NCBI RefSeq assembly: GCF_014699115.1
Contig: NZ_JACXAD010000024.1
Span: forward strand, 1 to 64,000
DNA: 64,000 bases
Direction of reading: 5' to 3'
Source: Hymenobacter montanus
GTDB taxonomy: Bacteria; Bacteroidota; Bacteroidia; Cytophagales; Hymenobacteraceae
In this document: positions 28,450-37,095 of the stretch, piece by piece
How positions within the stretch are numbered: the stretch's first letter is position 1
How the letters are laid out: every line of letters begins with the position of its first letter
The notes under the pieces: generated by a model
Told to the model about the DNA's origin: nothing
What the model saw: only the letters and a program-made list of their open reading frames with translations
The model's database searches: none
Translations under genes and position numbers: made by a program

Positions 28450-28577
28450 AATCAGTATGGTTTTGGATGGGTGAAAACCATGGCTGAGTGGAACCGTTCT
28501 GCCCGGGCTAACGCGGCCGCGGCCGATTGCCGCGCCGCCCTGCCGGGCCAACGAGTGTGCGGTGCTACGCGGGAAGA

Positions 28578-28871
28578 TCAGCCCGTCAGCACCACGCCGG
28601 AGAGCAGCTCGTCGAAGCGAGCCAGCCGCTCGGTCAGCGCCGCATCGGTGCCGTCCTTTTCCTTGCTCACTTTCAGTTGATCGGCCATCACCGACAGCGC
28701 AATCATGGCGAGCAGGTCCTGTTTATCCTGAATGCCGTAACCTTCCCGAAATTCGCGCAGCTTATCGCCCAGCAGCCGGCCGGCCAGGCGCAACCGTTCC
28801 TCATCCTGCACGTCGACGCGCATGGGATAGTCCCGGTCAGCAATACGAATTTTGATGGCTAGTTCGCTCAT
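28578..28871 (-). CDS. zapA: Cell division protein ZapA
   Basis: A protein of 97 residues. The N-terminal beta part (IKIRIADRDYPMRVDVQDEERL), then LLGDKLREFREGYGIQDKQD, DLLAMIALSVMADQL and a C-terminal helix match ZapA, the FtsZ-ring bundling factor. Cytoplasmic. It is 35 bases downstream of the coiled-coil gene and 128 bases upstream of rny, an order recurrent in Bacteroidota. Confidence 0.92.
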   Translation of the reverse strand: MSELAIKIRIADRDYPMRVDVQDEERLRLAGRLLGDKLREFREGYGIQDKQDLLAMIALSVMADQLKVSKEKDGTDAALTERLARFDELLSGVVLTG

Positions 28872-28906
28872 AAGGCGGAGTTACGGTGGTGGGGAGGGTC
28901 AGTGGG

Positions 28907-29203
28907 TTAGTCTCTCAAATAGGCAAGACACTTGTCCAGTTCGCGGATATATTCGTTGAGGCGCAGTTTTAATTCGTTGGCTTGGGTGGGTTCCCCAGCT
29001 ATGGTGTGTACAAGTTTAACAATATTTTCCTGGTTTTGGCGCTCCTTGAGCTGCCGGTCGCGCTCGCGTACGTCGGCGCGGAGCTGTTGCACGGTGGTAT
29101 TCGCGTCGGCCAACTCCTCGCGCAACTGCTGATAGGCAGCCAATAAGGTGGTGATCTGCCGTTCCAGGCGGTCGAGTTGCGCAAGCTGTTGGGAAGAGGC
29201 CAC
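28907..29203 (-). CDS. Small coiled-coil protein, candidate divisome partner
   Basis: A protein of 98 residues, almost entirely helical. Heptad-like spacing of Leu is seen in LAQLDRLERQITTLLAAYQQ and VQQLRADVRERDRQLKERQ, followed by KLVHTIAG and a C-terminal LRLNEYIRELDKCLAYLRD. The size and the position directly before zapA recall ZapB-like coiled-coil proteins, but the sequence similarity is generic. A role with ZapA in Z-ring organisation is inferred from gene order only. Confidence 0.8.
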   Translation of the reverse strand: MASSQQLAQLDRLERQITTLLAAYQQLREELADANTTVQQLRADVRERDRQLKERQNQENIVKLVHTIAGEPTQANELKLRLNEYIRELDKCLAYLRD

Positions 29204-29231
29204 GGTCGGGATAATTTTTGAGTGAAGATAA

Positions 29232-29270
29232 AGCGGGCCCCCGAAAGCTACGCTTTACCAGGGACCCGCT
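29232..29270 (-). terminator. Terminator of the M16 peptidase gene
   Basis: On the minus strand an imperfect stem (AGCGGGTCCC with GGGGCCCGCT) is followed by TTATCTT, 140-180 bases after the peptidase stop. It separates that gene from the coiled-coil/zapA/rny group, or attenuates read-through into it. Confidence 0.6.
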
Positions 29271-29411
29271 CGCTCCTTGTTGCTCAGGCAAATTAAGCAA
29301 TCGGCCCATTTGACCGCGAGTAAGGCCCGCCTGGTTTCCGCCTCGCGCCGCCGATGGGCGACTGGTTGAGCTTTTCTGGAACCGACGGCTCGCTACTCTC
29401 CGGGCTAACGG

Positions 29412-32390
29412 CTAAGACTTGCCTTTCTTGGTCTTGGTTTTGATTTTACCGCCGTCGGTTTTGGACTTCGTTTTCTCGTCGACCGGCGCGGCAACCGGAA
29501 TGGGGCTGGCTGCCGTAGCCGCCGCTACGCGGTTGCCTTCGAGGTCTAACTCCACCACGGGATAGCCCAGCTCGCTCAGCCTGGGGAATGCTTTGTCGCG
29601 GTCGCCCACCACCACGATGTACATCTTGTCGGCCGGCAGGTATTTCCGGGCCGCGGCCTGCACGTCTTCTTTCTTCAGAGCCTTCAGAATGTCGCTCTGC
29701 TGCTGCACGTAGCTGGGCTCCAGGTTGTATTCCACCAGCCGGGCCAGGAAGCCGGCTTTCTGCTGGCCGGTTTCGTAGCGGAGGGCATCGCTCTGACCCA
29801 CCGACGATTGCAGGAAGGCCAGCTCCTCATCGGAAATGCCATTCGGGTAGTTCGTGATTTCGCTCATAAACTCTTTCACCGAAGCCGCGGTGGCGTTGGC
29901 GCGCACGCCGGCCTGGGCCGTGAAGGGCCCCACGTAGCGGCTGCTGTTAAAGCCCGAGCGCGCGCCGTAGGTGTAGCCCTTATTCTCGCGCAGGTTCAGG
30001 TTGAGGCGCGAGTTGAAGGCGCCCCCGAGTAGGTAGTTGGCCAGGTAGGCGCGGTAATAAGGGCCCGTGGCGTCGTAGGGAAGGTCGGTGAGGTAGCCCA
30101 CCCGGATTTCGGACTGCGCGGCCCCGGGCTTGTTCACGAAGTACACCGTGGTTTTATCAGGCTGCCCACCGGCCACATCACCGGGAACCGTCACGTCCTT
30201 CCGGGCCCAGTCCCGCAGAAAGCCCAACTGCGGGGCCAGGGTTTTCTGGTCGACGTCGCCTACCACCACGAGGTAGCTCACGTTAGGGGCGTAGTACTGG
30301 TTGTAGAAGTTCTTCACGTCGTCGAGCGTGAGGCTGCTCACCGAGGCCGTGGTGCCCGCCACGGCCGTGCCCGCGATGTTATTGGGTCCGTAGAGGAGCT
30401 TGTTGTACGTGAGGTCGGCAATAACTGCCGGTTGGGTGGTGAAGTTGCTGATTTTCTCCAGCTGCTGCTTTTTGAGGCGGGCAAAGTCCTGGGGGTCGAA
30501 GCGCGGGTGCAGCAGGCGCTGCTCCAGCAGGGCCAGGGTGGCGGGCAGTTGAGCCGTAAGGCTCTGCACGTACACGGTGGTCTCGTTGTCGTCGCCCGAC
30601 ACCGAAACGCGCGAGCCTAGCTTATCGAGGGCCGCCGCCATCTGTTCGCTGGTGTATTTTTCCGAGCCCTCGTTGAGCAGGTTGGCCGTGAGCTCGGCAA
30701 TACCGGCTTTGCCGGGCAGGGCTTGCTCCAGGCGGTGCCCGCCCCGAATGGTCAGCCGCATCGTCACGGCCGGAATCTCGGTGTTTTGGGTGCCCACGAT
30801 TTTCAGACCGTTAGCCAGCGTTTCCTGGTACAGCACCGGTACTTTCACTACCGGGTTGGCACCTGCGGCGGGCTGCTTGCCGCGGTCGAAGGTATCGAGG
30901 GCCTTCACGTACTTCAGGCCCTCGTAGCCGTAATCCGGTGCCTTGTAGCCCGCTTTGTCGATAGTGTAGTTATCGGGCTTGGCAGCGGCCACGCTGCCGG
31001 TCTTGGGCACTACGCTCAGGATGACGGCGTGCTTGCCCCTGAGGTACTTGTCATAGGCTCGCTGCACGTCGGCTTTGGTCAGGGCCTTGAGCTCTTTGGT
31101 TTCGACGGTGAGGTAGTTGGGGTTGCCAAAAAAAGTTTGGTAGGAGGCAAGCTGGCTCACTTTGCCCTGCACGCTGGCCAGGCCGTTCACCCGCTGCGCT
31201 TCCAGCTGCGCCTTAAAGCGTTGCAGGTCCTCATCGGTTACGCCCCGCCTTTCAAACTCGGTCATCGTGTTGCGCACGATGGTTTCCAGGCTGTCGAGAC
31301 TCTTGCCGGGGAAGGGCAGGGCCACGAAGGCAAACTGGCCGCCCAGCTCCGAGTTCTGCTGGTAGCTCTGGGCCTGCACGGCGAGCTGGTTCTTCACCAG
31401 GTTTTTGTAGAGGAGCGAGTTCCTGCCGTTGCCCATGATGTCAGCCAGGGCATCGAGGGGCAACTCGTCGGGGTGGCCGTGGGGGACGGTGGGGAACACC
31501 ACTTGCAGCATCGGGAAGCGCACATTATCCTGGTAGCTCACGTAGCGGTCGGTGCTGAGAACCGGGGCGGGCAGCTTGGCTTTGGCCACGGCCGGCCCGC
31601 GCTTGATGGGGCCGAAGTACTTCTCCACCAGCTTCACCACCCGGGCGGGCTGCACGTCGCCGCCCACGGTCAGGGTGGCGTTGTTGGGGCCGTACCAGCG
31701 CAGAAAGAAGTTCTTCAAGTCGTTTACATCCGAACGGTCCAGGTCCTCCAGGTAGCCGATGGTTAGCCAGGAGTAGGGGTGGCCGTAGGGGTAGAGCGTT
31801 TTGGCGATGTATTCCTGCGCGAGGCCATAGGGGCGGTTGTCGTAGTTCTGGCCCCGCTCGTTTTTCACGGTGGCGCGCTGAATTTCAAACTTCTTCTGGC
31901 TCACGGCATCGAGCAGGAAGCCCATGCGGTCGGCCTCCAGCCACAGCCCGGTTTCGAGCTGGTTGCTGGGCAGGGTTTCGAAGTAGTTGGTGCGGTCCTG
32001 GTTGGTCGTGCCATTCAGGGAGCCACCGGCCGCCGTCACCAGCTTGAAGTGCTGCTGGTCGCCCACGTGGTCGGAGCCCTGGAACATCATGTGCTCGAAA
32101 AAGTGAGCAAAGCCCGATTTGCCAATCTGCTCGCGCGCCGAACCCACGTGGTAGGTTACATCAACGTGCACCAGCGGGTCGGAATGGTCTTCGCTAATGA
32201 TGAGGGTGAGGCCGTTGGGTAATACGTACTTCTCGTAGGGAATAAGGAGCTGGCCGGGCTGCTTGGTAACTTTTTCCACCAGCTTGGTGCCGCTCGGCGT
32301 AGCGGCCTTTTTGGGGGCTGGTTTTGGTTGGGCAAAGCCAGGTGTGGTGAGTAGGGCTAGGCTTAGGATTGATAATAATCGAAGCTTCAT
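29412..32390 (-). CDS. M16-family zinc metallopeptidase (pitrilysin type)
   Basis: A protein of 992 residues. The ATG at 32390 gives MKLRLLSILSLALLTTPGFAQ as signal peptide. The N-terminal M16 unit contains the inverted zinc motif HFFEHMMFQGS, followed by the downstream metal ligand region (ERGQNYDNRPYG). Two further M16_C units follow. The C-terminal half holds a second, inactive-type M16 pair (GGHRLEQALPGKAGIAELTA without HxxEH). The two-domain, roughly 1000-residue layout is standard for this family. The Lys/Thr-rich tail is unusual. It degrades peptides in the periplasm. Confidence 0.92.
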   Translation of the reverse strand: MKLRLLSILSLALLTTPGFAQPKPAPKKAATPSGTKLVEKVTKQPGQLLIPYEKYVLPNGLTLIISEDHSDPLVHVDVTYHVGSAREQIGKSGFAHFFEHMMFQGSDHVGDQQHFKLVTAAGGSLNGTTNQDRTNYFETLPSNQLETGLWLEADRMGFLLDAVSQKKFEIQRATVKNERGQNYDNRPYGLAQEYIAKTLYPYGHPYSWLTIGYLEDLDRSDVNDLKNFFLRWYGPNNATLTVGGDVQPARVVKLVEKYFGPIKRGPAVAKAKLPAPVLSTDRYVSYQDNVRFPMLQVVFPTVPHGHPDELPLDALADIMGNGRNSLLYKNLVKNQLAVQAQSYQQNSELGGQFAFVALPFPGKSLDSLETIVRNTMTEFERRGVTDEDLQRFKAQLEAQRVNGLASVQGKVSQLASYQTFFGNPNYLTVETKELKALTKADVQRAYDKYLRGKHAVILSVVPKTGSVAAAKPDNYTIDKAGYKAPDYGYEGLKYVKALDTFDRGKQPAAGANPVVKVPVLYQETLANGLKIVGTQNTEIPAVTMRLTIRGGHRLEQALPGKAGIAELTANLLNEGSEKYTSEQMAAALDKLGSRVSVSGDDNETTVYVQSLTAQLPATLALLEQRLLHPRFDPQDFARLKKQQLEKISNFTTQPAVIADLTYNKLLYGPNNIAGTAVAGTTASVSSLTLDDVKNFYNQYYAPNVSYLVVVGDVDQKTLAPQLGFLRDWARKDVTVPGDVAGGQPDKTTVYFVNKPGAAQSEIRVGYLTDLPYDATGPYYRAYLANYLLGGAFNSRLNLNLRENKGYTYGARSGFNSSRYVGPFTAQAGVRANATAASVKEFMSEITNYPNGISDEELAFLQSSVGQSDALRYETGQQKAGFLARLVEYNLEPSYVQQQSDILKALKKEDVQAAARKYLPADKMYIVVVGDRDKAFPRLSELGYPVVELDLEGNRVAAATAASPIPVAAPVDEKTKSKTDGGKIKTKTKKGKS

Positions 32391-32433
32391 TTTTGGGAGA
32401 GGTGAGGGGTTTTGCGGGGCGAAAGATAGAGTG

Positions 32434-32534
32434 GGTTTCACCGCAGAAGACGCAGAGGATTCCGCAGAAGGGGCGCAGAGGACGTTCTTCTGCGTTTCCT
32501 CTGCGAAGCCCTCTGCGTCCTCTGCGGTGAAACC
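32434..32534. repeat. Palindromic intergenic repeat (CCGCAGAGGACGCAGAGG family)
   Basis: Outer arms 32434-32458 and 32510-32534 are 25-base inverted repeats with one mismatch, starting GGTTTCACCGCAGA. Smaller inverted copies of CGCAGAGG/CCTCTGCG and CGCAGAAG/CTTCTGCG are nested inside. It lies between pheT and the peptidase gene. This looks like a dispersed REP-like element; its right arm ends just short of the pheT stop. Confidence 0.8.
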
Positions 32535-32548
32535 ATCCGACCCTATCC

Positions 32549-34987
32549 CTAGCGCCGAATAACCGCCCCCGCCTGCTTCTCAAATTGCCCAATCAGCCGC
32601 TGCATCACCTGGTCGATAGCCTGCTCGCTGAGCGTCTGATCGAAGTCTTGCAAGGTGAAGCTCACCGAGTAGGACTTCTTACCCGCGCCGAGGTTTTCAC
32701 CAGCGTACACGTCGAATACATTGACGCTCTGCAACAGCTTCTTCTCAGCGCGCTGCGCAATCTGGCGCAGCTGGTCGAAGGTCACGCCAGCATCCACCAC
32801 CAGGCTCAAGTCGCGGCGCACCTCCGGGAAACGGGGCAGCTCGCGCGCCACCAGCACGGGCTTGTATTTGCGCGACAGCGCATCCCAATCCAGCTCGGCG
32901 TACCACACGGGCTGGGTCACGTCGAGCCGCTTCAGCACCGAGGCTGCCACGGCGCCGAGCTGCGCCACGGGCTGGTTGTGCACCAGCAGCGTGAGGCCGC
33001 CGGCCAGGTAGGGGTGCTGCACCGGTTGCGAGGCCGCGCCGCCAAAGCCCAGGGCCGCTAGCACTTGCTGCACCGCCCCGGCCAAGTGGTGGAAGGTGGC
33101 TTTCTCCGATTTGTGCTGCCAGGTTTCGGCGGTGGCGTGGCCGGTCCAGTAAAGCACCAGCTTATTCTGCTCCAGGTATTTGCCCGCGGCCGTTTGCTGG
33201 TAAGCTTTGCCGAACTCGTACAGCTTCAGATCCCGCTGGCGGCGGTTGAGGTTGTGGCGAATGATTTCCAGCCCGGAGTGCAGCGGCGTGGGCCGCAGGA
33301 CATTCAGCTCAACGCTATTGTAATTGAGAATGCGTACCGGCGACTCATTCGCGCCGTTTTCTGACTCAAAGTACTGCGAATTGGTCAGCGAGTTGGTCAG
33401 AATCTCCGAGAAGCCCTGCCCACTCAGCAGGCTGGCAATTTTCACCCGCGTCACTTCGGGGTCGGGGTTCGGGAACCGCGCCAGGAACGAAGCCGAATTA
33501 TGGGGCCGCAGCGCCACGTTGTTGTAGCCGTAAATCCGCAGAATTTCCTCAATGATGTCGGCTTCCCGGGTGACATCCACCTTGTGGGGCGGCACCGAGA
33601 GCGTCCAGGTATCCTGGTCGCCGGCATCCGGGTTTTCCTGGGTAATAACGATTTCCAGGTCGCTCAGAATCTGGCGAATGCGCTCGGGTGCGATGTGCTG
33701 GCCCACCAGCCGCTCCACGCGGGGCAGGCGCAGGCGCACGGTGGCGGGGAGCACCGGCGTAGGGTACTCATCCACGACGGGCGCGGCCACGGTGGCGCCG
33801 GCTACTTCCTGCAGCAGCAGAGCCGCCCGTTGCAGGGCCATCGGCACCATGTTGGGGTCGGTGCCGCGCTCGAAGCGAAACGAAGCGTCGGTCTTCAAAC
33901 CATGCACCTGTGACATACGTCGTACCACTGCCGGATGGAAGTATGCGCTTTCTAAAAATACTCGGGTGGTACTTTCGCTTACGCCTGAATTCTTGCCTCC
34001 AAAGACGCCAGCTAATGCCATTGGATATCCTTCGGCGTCAGCAATGACTAAATCCTCAGCCGTAAGATTGCGCACCACTCCATCCAGTGTTGCAAACTGA
34101 TTTAAAAAGCCAGTTGCGCGCTTCACCCGAACCTGACCGCCGTCAATCTGGTCGGCGTCGAAGGCGTGCATGGGCTGGCCCAGCTCGTGCAGCACGAAGT
34201 TGGTTACGTCGACCACGTTGTTGATGGGGGCGAGGCCAATGCTGCGCAGGCGGCGCTGCAGCCACTCGGGCGACGGGCCAACATGTACGTTGTCGAGCAG
34301 CAGGCCGGCGTAGCGCGGGCAGGCGGCGGGGTCCTCAATCGTCACGGTAATGTTCGACTCCGCCGCGGCCGGCGTCCGGAAGCCGCTCACGTCGGGCAGG
34401 TGGCAGGGCTGGCGCAGCAGGGCGCGCAGCTCGCGGGCCACCCCGTAGTGCGAGGCCGCGTCGGCCCGGTTGGGGGTGAGGCCGATTTCGAACACCGTAT
34501 CCGAGCGCAGGCCAAAATAGTCGGCGGCGGGCGTGCCGTTCGGCAGCTCGGTTTCCAGCACCAGGATGCCCGCGTGCGAGGTGCCCAGCCCGATTTCGTC
34601 CTCGGCGCAAATCATGCCTTCGGAAGCGGCGCCGCGGATTTTGCTTTTCTTGATTTTGAACGGCTCGCCCTCGGTCGGGTAGAGCGTCGCTCCTTCCAGG
34701 GCTACCACCACCCGCTGGCCCGCGGCCACGTTGGGGGCCCCGCACACAATTTGGCGCGGGGTGCCGTCGCCCACGTCCACGGTAGTCAGGCTGAGTTTGT
34801 CGGCATCGGGGTGGCGCTCGCAGGTGAGTACGGTGCCCAGCACCACCCCGCGCAGGCCCCCCGGAATGCTCTCCAGCTCCTCCTGGCTTTCTACCTCCAG
34901 GCCCGACCCGGTGAGCAGGGCGCCAATTTCGGCGGCGGTTTTATCAGTCGGAATGAGGGTTTTAAGCCAGGCTAAGGAAATGCGCAT
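32549..34987 (-). CDS. pheT: Phenylalanine--tRNA ligase beta subunit
   Basis: A protein of 812 residues, normal for PheT. The ATG at 34987 starts MRISLAWLKTLIP. A tRNA-binding (EMAP-like) domain with RHPDADKLSLTTVDVG and QIVCGAPNVAAGQ is followed by B3/B4 (FEIGLTPNRADAASHYGVAR), B5, the catalytic-like core and a C-terminal anticodon-binding FDX-ACB domain (RFPEVRRDLSLVVD). It pairs with PheS, which is not in the window, to charge tRNA-Phe. It is the first gene of the minus-strand housekeeping block. Confidence 0.96.
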   Translation of the reverse strand: MRISLAWLKTLIPTDKTAAEIGALLTGSGLEVESQEELESIPGGLRGVVLGTVLTCERHPDADKLSLTTVDVGDGTPRQIVCGAPNVAAGQRVVVALEGATLYPTEGEPFKIKKSKIRGAASEGMICAEDEIGLGTSHAGILVLETELPNGTPAADYFGLRSDTVFEIGLTPNRADAASHYGVARELRALLRQPCHLPDVSGFRTPAAAESNITVTIEDPAACPRYAGLLLDNVHVGPSPEWLQRRLRSIGLAPINNVVDVTNFVLHELGQPMHAFDADQIDGGQVRVKRATGFLNQFATLDGVVRNLTAEDLVIADAEGYPMALAGVFGGKNSGVSESTTRVFLESAYFHPAVVRRMSQVHGLKTDASFRFERGTDPNMVPMALQRAALLLQEVAGATVAAPVVDEYPTPVLPATVRLRLPRVERLVGQHIAPERIRQILSDLEIVITQENPDAGDQDTWTLSVPPHKVDVTREADIIEEILRIYGYNNVALRPHNSASFLARFPNPDPEVTRVKIASLLSGQGFSEILTNSLTNSQYFESENGANESPVRILNYNSVELNVLRPTPLHSGLEIIRHNLNRRQRDLKLYEFGKAYQQTAAGKYLEQNKLVLYWTGHATAETWQHKSEKATFHHLAGAVQQVLAALGFGGAASQPVQHPYLAGGLTLLVHNQPVAQLGAVAASVLKRLDVTQPVWYAELDWDALSRKYKPVLVARELPRFPEVRRDLSLVVDAGVTFDQLRQIAQRAEKKLLQSVNVFDVYAGENLGAGKKSYSVSFTLQDFDQTLSEQAIDQVMQRLIGQFEKQAGAVIRR

Positions 34988-35300
34988 CGGGAAGGGTGGT
35001 TGAGTATTGAAGGGGTCACCAGGACCAGCCAACCACCACAAAGGTACGGCGGGCGCGGAATGACCTGACGGCGACTAATGGCTTGGATATTTTTGGCGAT
35101 GCTGTGTACAAACCTGATTCTGCTAGGCGTCGTGGAGCAGGACGTTTCATCCAAGCTCAACTGCTGGCCCTTCATGGCAAGCTCCTCCTAAGGCCAGTTG
35201 GCAAAGGCTGCGCACCCAGTGGCCGCTCATAATCAAACACTTGGTTGAATACCCAACAATGCCATTAGCACCGCAGGGTTTGAACCGATGAACAGCGCCC
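34988..35300 (-). promoter_or_regulatory. pheT upstream region with an exact -7 box
   Basis: The complement of 35039-35046 reads TACCTTTG, an exact TAnnTTTG match, placing transcription start near 35032 and a leader of about 45 bases before pheT. No good -33 element is visible. The rest of the 313-base gap, toward the DUF1684 gene, holds nothing recognised. Confidence 0.5.
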
Positions 35301-35912
35301 CTATTCGTGAAAGGCTTTCTCCCCCGCCGGAATGGCGACTTGCAGCCGGTTTTCAGCCGGTGGTACCGGGCAGCTGTACTCGTTGTTGTAAGCGCAATAC
35401 GGGTTGTAAGCCTGGTTGAAATCCAACTGCAGGGTTGTAGCGTCGGCCTTGGGCAGGGGCACGTCGAGGTAGCGGCCGCCGCCGTAGGTTTCGTGGCCGT
35501 TGGTGAGGTCGGTGAACGGAACGAAGAGCGTAGAATCGGTGCCGGTGGCCTTTACATAGAGACGTAGCTGCTGCGGCTGATGGTCGACCTCAAACGTAGC
35601 CAGGCCCCAGTTGAGGTACTTCTCCTGCCGGTTGTCGCTCATCTGAATCAGCGTGGTATCGGGGTGAGCGTGACGGGCAATGCGGCCCTCCAGCACGAAG
35701 GCTGAAGCGGGAGAATAGTACTTCAGGCTGTCGAATTGAGCCTTTTGGGGCGGAGCAAGGGGCGAATCTGGAGACTGGCGGAAGGCCCGGTTTTTTTCCG
35801 TCCGAGCCTTTTGCAACTGCCGGGCATACGCGCTGCCATCGGGCTTTAAGTCACTTATGGAGTAGAAGATAATGCCGAGCAGGGCCGCGGCAATCAATAG
35901 GTTTTTCAGCAC
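35301..35912 (-). CDS. DUF1684 domain protein, membrane-anchored
   Basis: A protein of 203 residues with an N-terminal hydrophobic segment (LLIAAALLGIIFYSI) that anchors or exports it. It carries the DUF1684 hallmark block: YGGGRYLDVPLP, DFNQAYNPYCAYNNEYSCP and PPAENRLQVAIPAGEKAFHE. Members are widespread and uncharacterised. The conserved Cys and aromatic residues suggest a binding or redox role, but none is established. It is a single gene. Confidence 0.88.
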   Translation of the reverse strand: MLKNLLIAAALLGIIFYSISDLKPDGSAYARQLQKARTEKNRAFRQSPDSPLAPPQKAQFDSLKYYSPASAFVLEGRIARHAHPDTTLIQMSDNRQEKYLNWGLATFEVDHQPQQLRLYVKATGTDSTLFVPFTDLTNGHETYGGGRYLDVPLPKADATTLQLDFNQAYNPYCAYNNEYSCPVPPAENRLQVAIPAGEKAFHE

Positions 35913-36258
35913 GGCTGGTGGTGGTGCGGCAAGGGGCCAACGAAGAGAAGTACAAGCGCAAGATACTAACCACCCAGGCAGCCCAGCGACTGGCCGGGCG
36001 GGGGTGGAAATACTACCGGTGTGCCCCTGGTAATCCTGAATATTTTGTGTTGAACCAAGTCATGGCGTCGTTGGTCATAGTCTTAAGGTTGTTGGTCCTA
36101 ATGCGCTATACATTCTGATAATAATGTGGTTCTATGAGAATAGATTTGTAGCAGTTCCCAGTGGCCGCCGGGTTTTCTTCATCACTTTTCCGCTTTCTAT
36201 CACGCCCTTCCTACCCAAGCGTAGCGGATCCTTACCACCATATTTTACGTCCTGATAC
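35913..36258 (+). promoter_or_regulatory. Intergenic region with a -7 box for the downstream lipoprotein
   Basis: TAGATTTG at 36141-36148 is an exact TAnnTTTG match, giving a start near 36154 and a leader of about 105 bases. A short frame at 35918-36118 has no support as a gene. Confidence 0.45.
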
Positions 36259-36888
36259 ATGAAGAACTTTTCCCTGAAGTCTGTCCTCTCTCTATTCACA
36301 TTCATTGCCGTGCTGTCGGGCTGCTCCAAGAAGGACGTGGCCCCGCAGCAGCCCGAAGCTGCGGTGACCACCCAGGATGCCGTTGTCACGAGCTACATGG
36401 TGAAAGGCTACCTGTTTGTCCGGCTGCCCGGGCCGTTCAATCTGGGGCACACCGGTGTAGGATACGAAGTACGCGAGATGAGCGGCACCAAAGTATCGCG
36501 CACCTACACCTACTGCGGCGGCGTGGAAGGCTATGCCAGCCTGCCTGTCATCCCGAGAGGGGTGAATAACGGTGGCTGGAACCAATTCGGCTATACCAAC
36601 AACGCGACCATGCTGAGAACCATGCGTGCGCCGTACGGCTACACCGCCTACAAGTTTGAAAGGGCCTTCCGCACCGTTACGCTGGCCCAGATTCACCGCG
36701 CCGAGGGCATTATTAATGGCTTCGCTGCCCGGGGCTATAACGTGAGTGGCAACAATTGCATGAACGCCTCTTATGAAGTTCTCCAAGCTCTTGGTGCTCC
36801 CGGCATGGCCTGGCCCCTCACTAACTGGGCGCCCAAAGACCAGTACAGCCGAACCGTAAACGGTTGGTCGGGCTCGAACAGCCTGTAA
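36259..36888 (+). CDS. Lipoprotein with possible permuted NlpC/P60-like (YiiX/LRAT-like) fold
   Basis: A protein of 209 residues with a lipobox (VLSGC, Cys22). The mature part has FNLGHTGVGYEVRE in its first half and GNNCMNASYEVLQALG in its second. A GH-T-G-V histidine motif preceding an N-C-x-N motif is the order seen in circularly permuted NlpC/P60-like proteins, where His precedes Cys. The family call is tentative. A role as an envelope amidase or transferase is inferred. It is a single gene with its own promoter and terminator. Confidence 0.7.
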   Translation: MKNFSLKSVLSLFTFIAVLSGCSKKDVAPQQPEAAVTTQDAVVTSYMVKGYLFVRLPGPFNLGHTGVGYEVREMSGTKVSRTYTYCGGVEGYASLPVIPRGVNNGGWNQFGYTNNATMLRTMRAPYGYTAYKFERAFRTVTLAQIHRAEGIINGFAARGYNVSGNNCMNASYEVLQALGAPGMAWPLTNWAPKDQYSRTVNGWSGSNSL

Positions 36889-36940
36889 CAAGCACGAAGT
36901 TGATTTCATCAAGTCGGCTCCGGCCGGAAATCATGTAACC

Positions 36941-36972
36941 AAAGGGCCCGTCGCCACCGCGACGGGCCCTTT
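36941..36972. terminator. Terminator hairpin after the lipoprotein gene
   Basis: A perfect 14-bp stem AAAGGGCCCGTCGC/GCGACGGGCCCTTT with a CACC loop. Symmetrical A/T ends make it usable on both strands, between convergent genes. Confidence 0.85.
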
Positions 36973-37013
36973 GGCATTTCACTGAGTTCAGGGGCCACGC
37001 GGCACGGTCTTCC

Positions 37014-37095
37014 GTTTACCCACCCCGATTGTTTACCCACCCGGGCTTCCTGGTGCCATACTTACAGGACTCCCTCGACTTACAGGACTCCCTCG
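37014..37095. repeat. Short tandem duplications at the 3' end of radC
   Basis: GTTTACCCACCC occurs at 37014-37025 and 37031-37042, and the 18-base ACTTACAGGACTCCCTCG is exactly duplicated at 37060-37077 and 37078-37095. The second duplication spans the radC stop codon and leaves a second in-frame stop 18 bases on. Confidence 0.8.

Noticed and set aside
30723..31766. Plus-strand open frame over the M16 peptidase
   Set aside because: Antisense shadow; the peptidase frame is complete.
35918..36118. Short plus-strand frame (66 codons)
   Set aside because: No homology seen and it lies over the promoter region of the downstream lipoprotein.
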